Source of the DNA: Methyloradius sp035460505 | Lineage (GTDB): Bacteria > Pseudomonadota > Gammaproteobacteria > Burkholderiales > Methylophilaceae | NCBI GenBank assembly: GCA_035460505.1 | Contig: DATHWP010000063.1 | Location: forward strand, 1-28,368 | Reading direction: 5' to 3' | Length of the DNA: 28,368 bases | Shown: positions 1-7,905 of the stretch, piece by piece | Numbering within the stretch: position 1 is the stretch's first letter | How the letters are laid out: every line of letters starts with the position of its first letter | Translations under genes and position numbers: made by a program | The notes under the pieces: model-generated | What the model saw: only the letters and a program-made list of their open reading frames with translations | What the model was told of the DNA's origin: nothing | Databases searched by the model: none

Positions 1-1175
1 TAGATATAGACATCACTGATCTTACTGGTGATGTCGCCAGCATATTGTTCAACGAAGAGTTGGGTGCTGTCATACAAGTGCGCGCCTCAGAGCTAAATGA
101 AATCATTGAGGAACTCAACTTGACGCTAGCTGGATGCGTACATCGTATCGGCGTGCCAGTAGCGAATAACCATGGTTTTATTATCCGTAGATTTGGCGAT
201 ATTGCTTATGCTGAGCTGCGTAGCGATTTACATCGTTTATGGTCTGAGACCACCTATCAAATGCAAAAGCTGCGCGACAATCCTGAGTGTGCGCAGCAAG
301 AGTATGACCGCATCTTGGATGTGAATGACCCAGGCTTGCATCAATACCTGAGTTTCGATTTAGCCAACCATGTAGAAGCGCCTTATGTTGCTACTGGCGC
401 TCGCCCGAAAATGGCGATTCTGCGTGAGCAGGGCGTGAATGGACAGGTTGAAATGGCAGCAGCGTTTGACCGTGCAGGTTTTCAATCACACGACGTGCAT
501 ATGAGCGACATCATCAGTGGTCGTACCAAGTTGAGTGACTTTGCAGGGCTGGTTGCTTGTGGCGGATTCTCCTACGGGGATGTGTTGGGCGCTGGCGAAG
601 GCTGGGCAAAATCCATTCTATTTAATGCACGTGCCAGAGAAGAGTTCTCTGCATTTTTCGAGCGTCAGGACTCATTCGCGCTAGGCGTTTGTAATGGTTG
701 CCAGATGATGAGCAATTTGCGCAGCATTATTCCAGGCGCTGAATATTGGCCGCATTTTATCCGCAATAAATCTGAACAATTTGAAGCGCGCTTTGCCATG
801 GTTGAAGTGATGGAGTCACCGTCACTGTTTTTTAGTGGTATGGCTGGGAGCCGCATGCCTATTGCCGTTGCGCATGGTGAAGGTTTTGCGGAATTTTCTT
901 CACAATCGGCTGTCACAGAAGCGCTGTCAGCTAAACTAGTCAGTGTACGTTTTGTAGATAACCGAGGTGAGCCAACAGAGTCATATCCATTTAACCCGAA
1001 TGGTTCGCCACAAGGGATTACTGGATTAACCACTGCTGATGGGCGTTTTAGCATTATGATGCCGCATCCTGAGCGTGTTTTCAGGACGGTACAGCACTCT
1101 TGGCACCCTGAAGGTTGGGGTGAGGATTCACCGTGGATACGTATGTTCCGCAATGCAAGAAAGTTTGTTGGCTAG
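1..1175 (+). CDS. purL: Phosphoribosylformylglycinamidine synthase, C-terminal part (5' truncated by window)
   Basis: This is the C-terminal third of the large PurL of proteobacteria (E. coli protein about 1,295 residues), which converts FGAR to FGAM with glutamine and ATP in purine synthesis. The frame is open from base 3 at the window edge. The first part (FNEELGAVIQVR) ends the synthetase half. From about base 405 follows the class I glutaminase domain, with the nucleophile Cys in GVCNGCQMM (codon 690-692) and the His/Glu pair in MMPHPERVF near the end. Seen: motifs and uninterrupted frame. Known: these residues form the amidotransferase triad. The gene ends with TAG at 1173-1175 and no clear hairpin terminator follows it. 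Identification is secure; the start lies outside the window. Confidence 0.97.
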   Translation, partial: DIDITDLTGDVASILFNEELGAVIQVRASELNEIIEELNLTLAGCVHRIGVPVANNHGFIIRRFGDIAYAELRSDLHRLWSETTYQMQKLRDNPECAQQEYDRILDVNDPGLHQYLSFDLANHVEAPYVATGARPKMAILREQGVNGQVEMAAAFDRAGFQSHDVHMSDIISGRTKLSDFAGLVACGGFSYGDVLGAGEGWAKSILFNARAREEFSAFFERQDSFALGVCNGCQMMSNLRSIIPGAEYWPHFIRNKSEQFEARFAMVEVMESPSLFFSGMAGSRMPIAVAHGEGFAEFSSQSAVTEALSAKLVSVRFVDNRGEPTESYPFNPNGSPQGITGLTTADGRFSIMMPHPERVFRTVQHSWHPEGWGEDSPWIRMFRNARKFVG

Positions 1176-1250
1176 TTTTATCGTATTAAGTTTAGCTATT
1201 TAATCTATTAACTAAAAAAGTAATTATCGCCATTTGGCGGGGAGAAAAGC

Positions 1251-1769
1251 ATGAAAGCAATTAAGGTACTGTTAATGACGGCAACATTGGGTTTGTGGAT
1301 GGGGCTCTCATTACACGCATACGCGCTAGATGGTGATTCGCAGGTTGAATACAGCGAAGCCTTGCAAAGCGGCAAAGTAAAAGTAGTGAAGAAATATCTC
1401 GATAAAGGGTTAGATGTCAACGAGAAATTTTTTGCCTGGTCTGCATTGCAAATCTGTGCGAATGCACAAAAAGACGCCCCAGTTCCTGAGAAGCCACATC
1501 TGGCAATCGCCAAGCTCTTGCTGGATAAAGGTGCTGATATCAACTATCAACACCCAGCGACCAAAATGACTGCACTACAGTTAGCTGCGTTGAACCACGA
1601 TACCGCGTTAGTGAAATACCTGATTTCTCGTGGCGCTGACGTTAATATTAAAATGCGTGGCGGTGTTTCTATCGTGCGCGCAGTACGTGATCAAGGTGAC
1701 CCGAAAATGGTTGAATTGCTAGAAGCAGCAGGCGCCAAAGATGATGGCTGTCAGGAAGATTGCCTCTAG
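1251..1769 (+). CDS. Small secreted ankyrin-repeat protein
   Basis: A 172-residue protein with a clear signal peptide (hydrophobic residues 5-22, likely cleavage after HAYA near residue 25), so it should act in the periplasm. The mature part is built of about four ankyrin repeats, seen from recurring blocks such as LLLDKGADIN and YLISRGADVN. It ends in a short tail with two cysteines (DGCQEDCL) that could form a disulfide. Ankyrin repeats bind proteins; no partner or enzymatic activity can be read from the sequence. A GGGGAG ribosome site lies about 7 bases before the ATG, directly after a tiny CGCC/GGCG hairpin at 1228-1239. A longer protein of the same kind lies at 9993-10937. The gene follows purL after 75 bases; no promoter is obvious. 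Confidence 0.88.
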   Translation: MKAIKVLLMTATLGLWMGLSLHAYALDGDSQVEYSEALQSGKVKVVKKYLDKGLDVNEKFFAWSALQICANAQKDAPVPEKPHLAIAKLLLDKGADINYQHPATKMTALQLAALNHDTALVKYLISRGADVNIKMRGGVSIVRAVRDQGDPKMVELLEAAGAKDDGCQEDCL

Positions 1770-1872
1770 TCAGTTAAGTGCGCCTGATGAATTACCAACC
1801 TACATGACTTTGTTAAACCAAGTTTTGTTAGATGGTTTTGTGGTTCAGGACGCAAGATCATACTTCAAATGA
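1744..1872 (+). CDS. Candidate small ORF (42 codons) bridging ankyrin and cytochrome genes
   Basis: The frame starts with ATG at 1744 inside the end of the ankyrin gene (+1 relative to it), crosses the 99-base gap and stops with TGA at 1870-1872, which overlaps the ATG of the cytochrome gene (ATGA). The product would begin MAVRKIASSQLSAPDELPTY and end VVQDARSYFK. A shorter version could start at ATG 1804 (22 residues). A weak AGG lies about 11 bases before the first ATG. The cytochrome gene itself has no Shine-Dalgarno sequence in the right place (the nearest AGGA is about 18 bases away), so translation of this ORF could be coupled to it. I recognise no family, and it may be chance or a decayed remnant. 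Confidence 0.3.
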   Translation: MAVRKIASSQLSAPDELPTYMTLLNQVLLDGFVVQDARSYFK

Positions 1873-2357
1873 CTGCGCTCTTCTGGCAACCTTTTAAGCA
1901 TGGTATCAAATTGCTATTAAAGCCAACAACACTGCTTTTATCAGCGGGTGTTGTTGGTTTTTTGCTATCTAATTCACCTACTGCCGCTACTGAAATCAAG
2001 CTGGCAAGCGCTGATAAAGAGCCTACGCTAATTCCGAATACAGCAAATATTGATGAAAACTCTCCTATTTTCTCATCCCATATCAGGACACTTGCAGCCT
2101 CTTGCGCGGCCTGTCATGGCACTAACGGTAATAGCGTGGGCGGTATGCCAGTATTGGCAGGCTTAGACCCTACGCGGTTTGTAGTGCAAATGCAGGCTTT
2201 TCGCTCGGGCGAACGGGCATCTACAGTGATGCACCATCACGCCAAAGGCCTCACACCCGAAGAGATCGAGCAGCTTTCAAGATACTTTGCCACGCAAAAA
2301 CGCGTACAGGCGGTACCTCCAATAAAGCAGAAGATGGATAGTCACCATGACGATTAA
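1869..2357 (+). CDS. Monoheme cytochrome c, probable electron-accepting subunit of FCSD-type flavocytochrome
   Basis: A 162-residue class I c-type cytochrome. It has a hydrophobic segment at about residues 14-35 that acts as signal peptide or membrane anchor, one heme site CAACH at residues 79-83, and a likely distal Met ligand at 121 (in STVMHHHAKG), followed by the EEI-L-YF helix typical of this family. It would take electrons in the periplasm from the flavoprotein encoded directly behind it: the next ATG at 2347 lies inside this gene, an 11-base overlap. In flavocytochrome c sulfide dehydrogenase the cytochrome subunit has one or two hemes depending on lineage; this one has a single CxxCH. 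The start lacks a good ribosome site and overlaps the stop of a small upstream frame, suggesting coupled translation. The role as an FccA-like partner is inferred from position. Confidence 0.88.
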   Translation: MTALFWQPFKHGIKLLLKPTTLLLSAGVVGFLLSNSPTAATEIKLASADKEPTLIPNTANIDENSPIFSSHIRTLAASCAACHGTNGNSVGGMPVLAGLDPTRFVVQMQAFRSGERASTVMHHHAKGLTPEEIEQLSRYFATQKRVQAVPPIKQKMDSHHDD

Positions 2358-3630
2358 TCGCCGTCATTTCATTAAATTTTCAGTGGCTATGGCGGCAACC
2401 ATACCCGCTGGTATTGCAGTGGCAGACACAGGGATGATTGCGCCCAATTCAAATGCCAGAGGTCGTGTAGTGATTATTGGGGCTGGCTATGCTGGCGCTA
2501 CTGCGGCGAAGTATCTGCGTATGCTGAGTCAGGGCGGCATTGAGGTCATTGTCATTGAGCGCAGCAGCCAGTTTGTATCATGCCCTTTAAGCAATCTGGT
2601 ACTTGGCGGTAGCAGGAACATGGATCAGCTCACATTTGGCTACGATGCCCTGAAAGCGCATCACGGCATACAGTGGGTGCAAGATGAAGTGCTCGGTATT
2701 GATGTCGCCAATAACAAAATCAATATGGCGCGTGGCGAATTGCACTACGACAAATTGATTGTGGCACCAGGCGTAGACTTTAATTACGAGCAGTTACCCA
2801 TGCTGCAAAGCAAAGACGCGCAAACACAAATCCCGCATGCTTGGAAAGCTGGTTGGCAAACAGTCAACTTGCGCAAGCAACTTGAGGCTATGCGCAGCGA
2901 CGGCGTATATGTCATCAGCATCCCTAAAGCGCCATACAGATGCCCGCCTGGGCCATACGAGCGGGTAAGCCAGGTGGCGTTTTATTTCAAGAACCACAAG
3001 CCATCAGCCAAGATTATTGTGTTGGATGCCAACCCTGAGATTGTCTCCAAAAAAGGCTTGTTCACCAAAGCCTGGACAGATTTATATGCAGGCATGATCG
3101 ACTATCGGCCTAACAGCAGCGTGGTGGATGTAGATGTTAAACAGCGTACGGTTAAAACCGAGTTTGAAACCGTACAGGCGGATGTGCTTAATATCATTCC
3201 ACCGCAACGTGCGGGCAAACCAGCGCAAATGGCCAGCCTGAATAACATTGATAAACGCTGGTGTGAGGTGAACTTTCTTAGCTATGAATCCAAAGTCGTG
3301 CCCAATGTATATGTGATTGGCGATTCAGTCTCTGCGGCCTTACCCAAATCAGCCCATATGGCGACTTCGCAAGCAAGGGTTTGTGCCAGTGCAATCGTGG
3401 CTTTGCTGAGCGACCAAGCACCAGACGCAGCGCCTGTGTTTGCCAATACCTGCTACAGCTACGTAAACGATAAGTTGGCGATGCATGTGGCGAATGTCTA
3501 TCGTTATGACCCTGTCAAAAAAGTCATGTTGCCAGCGGATGGTGGCGGGGTTTCGGATGCACCTTCGGAACTTGAGGGGCATTACGCTGAATATTGGGCT
3601 GAAAATATCTGGGCAGATGTACTGACGTGA
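2347..3630 (+). CDS. fccB: Flavocytochrome c sulfide dehydrogenase, flavoprotein subunit (FccB/SoxF type)
   Basis: A 427-residue periplasmic FAD protein. The N-terminus carries a twin-arginine signal (NRRHFIKF, then a hydrophobic stretch to about residue 27), so it is exported folded with its cofactor. A Rossmann motif VVIIGAGYAGA begins at residue 41. Cys79 in FVSCPLSNL sits where the Allochromatium enzyme binds FAD covalently. Cys199 (YRCPPGPYER) and Cys306 (RWCEV) match the redox-active disulfide pair. PHAWKAG, IIPPQRAGK and YVIGDS are further family hallmarks. The known reaction is oxidation of sulfide to sulfur or polysulfide with electrons passed to the cytochrome subunit, here the gene in front. 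In a methylotroph the role may be sulfide detoxification; other sulfur substrates are possible. Its stop overlaps the GTG of the next gene (GTGA). Confidence 0.93.
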   Translation: MTINRRHFIKFSVAMAATIPAGIAVADTGMIAPNSNARGRVVIIGAGYAGATAAKYLRMLSQGGIEVIVIERSSQFVSCPLSNLVLGGSRNMDQLTFGYDALKAHHGIQWVQDEVLGIDVANNKINMARGELHYDKLIVAPGVDFNYEQLPMLQSKDAQTQIPHAWKAGWQTVNLRKQLEAMRSDGVYVISIPKAPYRCPPGPYERVSQVAFYFKNHKPSAKIIVLDANPEIVSKKGLFTKAWTDLYAGMIDYRPNSSVVDVDVKQRTVKTEFETVQADVLNIIPPQRAGKPAQMASLNNIDKRWCEVNFLSYESKVVPNVYVIGDSVSAALPKSAHMATSQARVCASAIVALLSDQAPDAAPVFANTCYSYVNDKLAMHVANVYRYDPVKKVMLPADGGGVSDAPSELEGHYAEYWAENIWADVLT

Positions 3631-4838
3631 GTAACTCAAAAGTTTTAAGTCATATGCTCTGGGTTTTCTTGTTGATGTTTTCAACGGCAAGCCTCGTCAA
3701 TGCCGAAGCAGATCCTGCCAGCTTGCTGAAATTGCCAGCAGGATTTAAAGCACAAATCTTCGCGAAACTCGATTCAGCAGGCCAAGATTATTTTCGTGGT
3801 CCGCGCATGATGACCTTTGATAATGAAGGCAATCTCTATGTGTCGCTGGGGCGGGATAACAAAGTGATTATGCTGTCAGACAGCAATCATGATGGCATAG
3901 CGGATGAAGTTACTTTAGTTGCCGACAATCTAAACTCCCCTAATGGCCTAGCTTTCAGTAATGGCAACTTGCTGGTAGCGAATCAGGATGGCGTGGTGAG
4001 GCTACAAAAGCAAAATGGGCAATGGCCGACTGCTAAGGTGACGCCAATTATCAGCGGCCTGGCGACAGGCGGACACACGCTTAAAACTATTAAAATTGGG
4101 CCCAATGGCTATCTGTATATCAACATAGGCTCAAGCTGTAACGTTTGTGCGGAGACTGATCCGCAACGCGCCACGATTTTACGTTATACGCTAGATGGCA
4201 AATCTGCTGGCGCATTGACCACATTAGGCTGGCACGCGCCAACTGCTGTATGGGCAAGTGGGTTACGCAATTCGCAGGGGTTTGCATGGCATCCTAAAAC
4301 TGGGGCGATGTTTGCCACTAACAATGGTGCTGATAACCGTTCCGATAGCAAAGGTGGCGCGGCCAATGATGAAGTCCCGCCTGAGCATCTAAACCGCATT
4401 GAGCCTGGCAAAAATTACGGTTGGCCGTACTGCTGGGGTAATCATGTAGCAGACCCCAATTTTATTTCTGATGATGGCTATTGTGCGACTATCCAATCCC
4501 CAGATATTACGTTTGCTGCACACTCCACACCTATTGGCATTACGTTTCTGAATCAGGCCAAATTCCCCGCGGAATATAAAAATGATGCGATAGTGGCATT
4601 GCATGGCTCATGGAATCGCAAGGATTTGTCAGGCTACAAGCTGGTACGCGTTAAGTTTGATGATGCTTCAAACCCTGACAAACCAACGGAAGTCATTGAT
4701 TTCGCTACTGGCTGGCTGAATAACAATAGCGCCTGGGGGCGCCCAGTGGATGTGATTGTTGGGCCAGATGGCGCGCTCTATGTATCAGATGACCGCGCTG
4801 GACTGATTTATCGTATTACCTATACTGCAGCTCAATAG
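3627..4838 (+). CDS. Secreted PQQ-dependent sugar dehydrogenase-like (sorbosone dehydrogenase family) beta-propeller
   Basis: A 403-residue exported protein of the soluble glucose/sorbosone dehydrogenase (GSDH) family, a six-bladed propeller that can hold PQQ and oxidise sugars or aldehydes. The GTG start overlaps the stop of the flavoprotein gene (GTGA); an ATG nine codons later (3654) would also give a good signal peptide ending near LVNA. Family features: GGHTLK with His150 at the place of the catalytic His, GLRNSQGFAW with Arg214, the pair SCNVC (Cys171/Cys174), YGWPYCWG and HGSWNR. The position behind cytochrome and flavoprotein genes suggests that it also feeds electrons to the cytochrome. 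PQQ binding and substrate cannot be confirmed by eye; several relatives have no known substrate. Confidence 0.87.
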   Translation: MSNSKVLSHMLWVFLLMFSTASLVNAEADPASLLKLPAGFKAQIFAKLDSAGQDYFRGPRMMTFDNEGNLYVSLGRDNKVIMLSDSNHDGIADEVTLVADNLNSPNGLAFSNGNLLVANQDGVVRLQKQNGQWPTAKVTPIISGLATGGHTLKTIKIGPNGYLYINIGSSCNVCAETDPQRATILRYTLDGKSAGALTTLGWHAPTAVWASGLRNSQGFAWHPKTGAMFATNNGADNRSDSKGGAANDEVPPEHLNRIEPGKNYGWPYCWGNHVADPNFISDDGYCATIQSPDITFAAHSTPIGITFLNQAKFPAEYKNDAIVALHGSWNRKDLSGYKLVRVKFDDASNPDKPTEVIDFATGWLNNNSAWGRPVDVIVGPDGALYVSDDRAGLIYRITYTAAQ

Positions 4839-4872
4839 CACATAGATATTAAGCAAAAAAGAGGACAAGGCC

Positions 4873-5472
4873 ATGAATACACAAACTGTCATTAAAGCTT
4901 TATATAAATCAGTGGTGTTACCCGCACTGATGATGGGTACACTTGCATCGCCAGCGATTGCTGCAGTTGAACAAGCCGCTGCCCCAGCAAATATGGTTGT
5001 GTATATTGCGCCAGCCCAATACGAACACCCAATCAAGCTCTGGCATTTTTACTACAGTTACTGGTTCGAGCAAGGGCCTGTAGCCGAAGCGGTGGCAGAA
5101 GATGTATTTGGCAGTGAATACGGCCATGTCGCCATGTGTACCAGTAATGAGGCGGGTAATACCTTAGTCTGGCTCAAGCCAAGTATGTTTTATAACCCAC
5201 ATATGACTACTTATTACGGCACGGTCACAGCCAGTGTGTACTCGGGCAGTGGCAAACCGCTAGGCACTTTTGTGGGCGAATCACAGAAGAATGGATTCTT
5301 GGATGTCGCGACCAACGACCAGATTAAAGCCACTTACAAACTCGCTATGCAAGACTTGGCGGCTAAAATGAATGCAAACCCAGCTTTTCAACAGTTGGTG
5401 AAACAGGGTATCCCTGATACTGAAACCAGATCGCCATGCACCATGGTGACTATGTTGCCATCAGCCAAATAA
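4873..5472 (+). CDS. Secreted protein of unknown function in the cytochrome/FCSD cluster
   Basis: A 199-residue protein that I do not recognise. A GAGGA ribosome site precedes the ATG. Residues 1-30 look like a signal peptide (hydrophobic VVLPALMMGTLASPAIAA, cleavage after AIA), so it is probably periplasmic. The mature part is rich in aromatic residues (KLWHFYYSYWFEQG) and has only two cysteines (in MCTSNE and near the end in SPCTMV), which may form a disulfide. No heme, metal-cluster or nucleotide motif is visible, and no membrane segment beyond the signal. It lies 34 bases behind the propeller gene without an evident terminator and 19 bases before the DUF455 gene, so it probably belongs to the same operon. 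A role in the same redox process is a guess from context. Confidence 0.8.
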   Translation: MNTQTVIKALYKSVVLPALMMGTLASPAIAAVEQAAAPANMVVYIAPAQYEHPIKLWHFYYSYWFEQGPVAEAVAEDVFGSEYGHVAMCTSNEAGNTLVWLKPSMFYNPHMTTYYGTVTASVYSGSGKPLGTFVGESQKNGFLDVATNDQIKATYKLAMQDLAAKMNANPAFQQLVKQGIPDTETRSPCTMVTMLPSAK

Positions 5473-5491
5473 AAGAATCTCTTGGGTTCAT

Positions 5492-6307
5492 ATGAGTTTG
5501 CCTGATGATGTAATGGAGCTACGACAGGCTGCCCTTTTTTGCCTGAGCATGCAGCCTGCCACTGAAAAAGCAGAAGCTGTGGCGGCTTTGGCGGATGCTT
5601 GGGCGTCAAGTGCCTTGCAGCTTAAACCTCAAGTTGATTTAGAAGCCGCGATGTATGGTGCAATCCCCGGCCGACCTGATAAGCCTGAGCTTGTACCACC
5701 ATTATCAGTAAAGCGCCGTGCCATGAATACGCCTGCTGGCCGCGCTGTTTTGATTCATGCCCTCGCACATATTGAATTCAATGCCATCAACCTTGCGCTG
5801 GATGCCATCTGGCGCTTTGCCGAGATGCCAACGCAGTATTACGCCGACTGGTTAAAAGTTGCGCAAGAAGAGGCGCTACACTTCACCCTGCTCAACCAGC
5901 ACTTACAAAGCCAAGGTTATGGCTATGGTGATTTTCCTGGCCACAATAGCTTATGGGAAATGGTGCAAAAAACCGAAGATGACGTACTGGCGCGTATGGC
6001 ACTTGTTCCTAGAACTATGGAAGCGCGAGGACTGGATGCCTCACCGCCTTTACGCGCCAAACTGGCACAAGCTGGCGACATGGCCGCAGCCAGTATTCTG
6101 GATATTATTTTGCGCGATGAAATCGGCCATGTAGCAATCGGTAATCATTGGTATAACTGGCTGTGTGAACAGCGTGGGCTTGAACCAATGAGCACTTATG
6201 CTAGTTTGACTGTTCAATATGAAGCGCCAAAGCTACGCGGCCCTTTTAATCTTGAAGCACGCCGCGCCGCGGGCTTTAGTGAACCTGAACTTGCTGCGCT
6301 GGTTTAG
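5492..6307 (+). CDS. Ferritin-like DUF455 family protein
   Basis: A 271-residue cytosolic protein of the DUF455 ferritin-like family. The four-helix dimetal pattern is visible: HIEFNAI (Glu95), QEEALH (Glu126 or Glu127, with His130), MEARGLD (Glu177) and RDEIGHVAIG (Glu210, His213). Such sites bind two irons or Mn/Fe and can oxidise or store metal; the true function of this family is unknown. There is no signal peptide, unlike the four genes before it. The ribosome site is poor (only GGG about 7 bases before the ATG). It ends the + strand cluster, and the next gene is convergent after 9 bases. Confidence 0.88.
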   Translation: MSLPDDVMELRQAALFCLSMQPATEKAEAVAALADAWASSALQLKPQVDLEAAMYGAIPGRPDKPELVPPLSVKRRAMNTPAGRAVLIHALAHIEFNAINLALDAIWRFAEMPTQYYADWLKVAQEEALHFTLLNQHLQSQGYGYGDFPGHNSLWEMVQKTEDDVLARMALVPRTMEARGLDASPPLRAKLAQAGDMAAASILDIILRDEIGHVAIGNHWYNWLCEQRGLEPMSTYASLTVQYEAPKLRGPFNLEARRAAGFSEPELAALV

Positions 6308-6316
6308 CGCTTCAAG

Positions 6317-6907
6317 CTATTTCTTATCAGGTACATCTTTCAGCGTAATTGACTGAATCACGACTGTTTGTAATGGCGTATCGCTTGGGTCAGTGGGTAA
6401 TTTAGAAACCTTGAGCACTACATCCATGCCCTGTACCACTTTGCCAAACACTGCATAGCCCCAGCCCCGATCAGAGGCTTCTGTGTAATTCAACGAAGTA
6501 TTATTAGCCACATTGATATAAAACTGGGCTGTGGCTGACTGCGGGTCACCAGTGCGCGCCATGGCGATAGAGCCGATTGAATTGGTGAGGCCGTTGTCTG
6601 CCTCATTCTTGATCGGCGCACGTGTTTGTTTTTCGGTCATGTCTTTAGTGAAACCGCCCCCCTGAATCATGAATCCTGAAATCACACGGTGAAAAATCGT
6701 ATTGTCGTATTGTTTGTCTTTCACATACTGCAAGAAATTGGCGACGCTTACGGGTGCGCGCTGGCTGTTCAACTCAACCAGTATCGTGCCCATATTGGTC
6801 TTGATTTCCACCACTGGCAGTGGTGCTGATATGGCGCTGATGCCGAATGACAGGCTCAATGCAGTGACTGCTGATAATAAGACGTGCTTCATTGAATTTA
6901 GAGACAT
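6317..6907 (-). CDS. ppiA: Periplasmic cyclophilin-type peptidyl-prolyl cis-trans isomerase
   Basis: A 196-residue cyclophilin that speeds proline isomerisation in folding proteins. A signal peptide covers about residues 1-28 (ending in SAISA), indicating export. The catalytic stretch FHRVISGFMIQGGG includes Arg74, and QFYINVANN and AVFGKVVQGMDVV follow. An AAAGGA ribosome site six bases before the ATG at 6907 supports that start over an internal ATG at residue 6. It lies 9 bases downstream of serB on the same strand, so both are likely cotranscribed. Convergent with the DUF455 gene. Calling it ppiA rather than the cytosolic ppiB rests on the signal peptide. Confidence 0.93.
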   Translation of the reverse strand: MSLNSMKHVLLSAVTALSLSFGISAISAPLPVVEIKTNMGTILVELNSQRAPVSVANFLQYVKDKQYDNTIFHRVISGFMIQGGGFTKDMTEKQTRAPIKNEADNGLTNSIGSIAMARTGDPQSATAQFYINVANNTSLNYTEASDRGWGYAVFGKVVQGMDVVLKVSKLPTDPSDTPLQTVVIQSITLKDVPDKK

Positions 6908-6916
6908 GGTTTTCCT

Positions 6917-7780
6917 TTAACTGTGGGTGCTAAATAAATTAATAATACCATCTAGCCCGCTATGGTTGAGCGCATAAGTGGCCTGCTGTTGAACTACTGG
7001 CTTGGCGTGGTAGGCAATACCTGCGGCAGCTTCTTTCATCATTGTCAGGTCGTTTGCACCATCACCAATGGCAATTACTTGCGACTGATTCAAGCCTAGT
7101 TGGTTTCTGGCCTGGATTAAAAAATCTGCTTTTGCCTGCGCATCTACCACTTTACCTAATACTTGCCCTGTAAGTTTGCCATCAATGATTTCTAGCGAGT
7201 TTGAATGCGCGTAATCCAAACCCAATAGATTTTTAAGGTAATCTGCAAAAAAATCAAAGCCGCCAGAAACCAGCATGGTTTTGATGCCGTGTTGTTTGCA
7301 GGCGGCAATCCATTCTTTTGCACCAGGGTTGAGTTGCAGGCGCTCCTCTATCACACGTTGTAACGATGATGCATCCAGGCCTTTCAATAAGCCAACGCGG
7401 CGGCGCAGGCTTTCTTCAAACTGGATTTCGCCACGCATGGCACTTTCGGTGATCTCCGCGACCATCGGCTTGATGCCCATCATGTCGGCGATCTCATCGA
7501 TGCATTCGATATTAATGAGTGTGGAATCCATGTCCATCACTGCCAATCCTATATTTTGCAGCGTGTGTTCATCTGCTACCAGTGCGTAATCAAGCGCATG
7601 GCTTTGGCAATACTGGCTGATTTTCGTTGTATCTGGTTGGCTTTGAAGCGGCAAATAATAAGCATGATCAGTCAACTGCACAAATGAGCCGCTACTTTGG
7701 CTCAATTGCTGTATTTCGCTAAGTGTTTGGGCTAAAAGCGACGGTGCCGCAATTGACGGCTCTTGGATGACAAGACGCAT
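6917..7780 (-). CDS. serB: Phosphoserine phosphatase
   Basis: A 287-residue cytosolic enzyme of the HAD superfamily making serine from phosphoserine. The nucleophile motif is MDMDSTLI (Asp83 and Asp85), with a later VSGGFDFF (Ser/Gly motif) and IGDGANDLTMM (Mg-binding motif). The first 75 or so residues correspond to the regulatory ACT-like part seen in E. coli SerB, though shorter. The open frame extends upstream to a TTG at 7843, but those 21 residues do not look like SerB; I chose the ATG at 7780, which gives a length close to relatives. The ribosome site is weak. It is divergent from sucC across 125 bases. Confidence 0.94.
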   Translation of the reverse strand: MRLVIQEPSIAAPSLLAQTLSEIQQLSQSSGSFVQLTDHAYYLPLQSQPDTTKISQYCQSHALDYALVADEHTLQNIGLAVMDMDSTLINIECIDEIADMMGIKPMVAEITESAMRGEIQFEESLRRRVGLLKGLDASSLQRVIEERLQLNPGAKEWIAACKQHGIKTMLVSGGFDFFADYLKNLLGLDYAHSNSLEIIDGKLTGQVLGKVVDAQAKADFLIQARNQLGLNQSQVIAIGDGANDLTMMKEAAAGIAYHAKPVVQQQATYALNHSGLDGIINLFSTHS

Positions 7781-7905
7781 AGTGGATGAGTTAAACACAA
7801 AAACAGCATTATACACGGTGAGAGCAGGGCCAAATGTGACCAAAGCTGGCGTAATTAGGCTATTTCAGCGAAAATGTGCGATTAGCTACTGATTAAAGCA
7901 TATCC

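Noticed and set aside
665..1153. A 162-codon open frame antisense to purL
   Set aside because: It is a shadow of the glutaminase domain of purL, without its own start signals or recognisable product.
1228..1239. Hairpin CGCC/GGCG before the first ankyrin gene as a regulatory RNA element
   Set aside because: The stem is only four to five pairs and lacks any flanking structure; too weak to call.
7781..7843. N-terminal extension of serB to a TTG start
   Set aside because: The 21 extra residues are unlike SerB and the TTG has no ribosome site; the ATG at 7780 fits the family.
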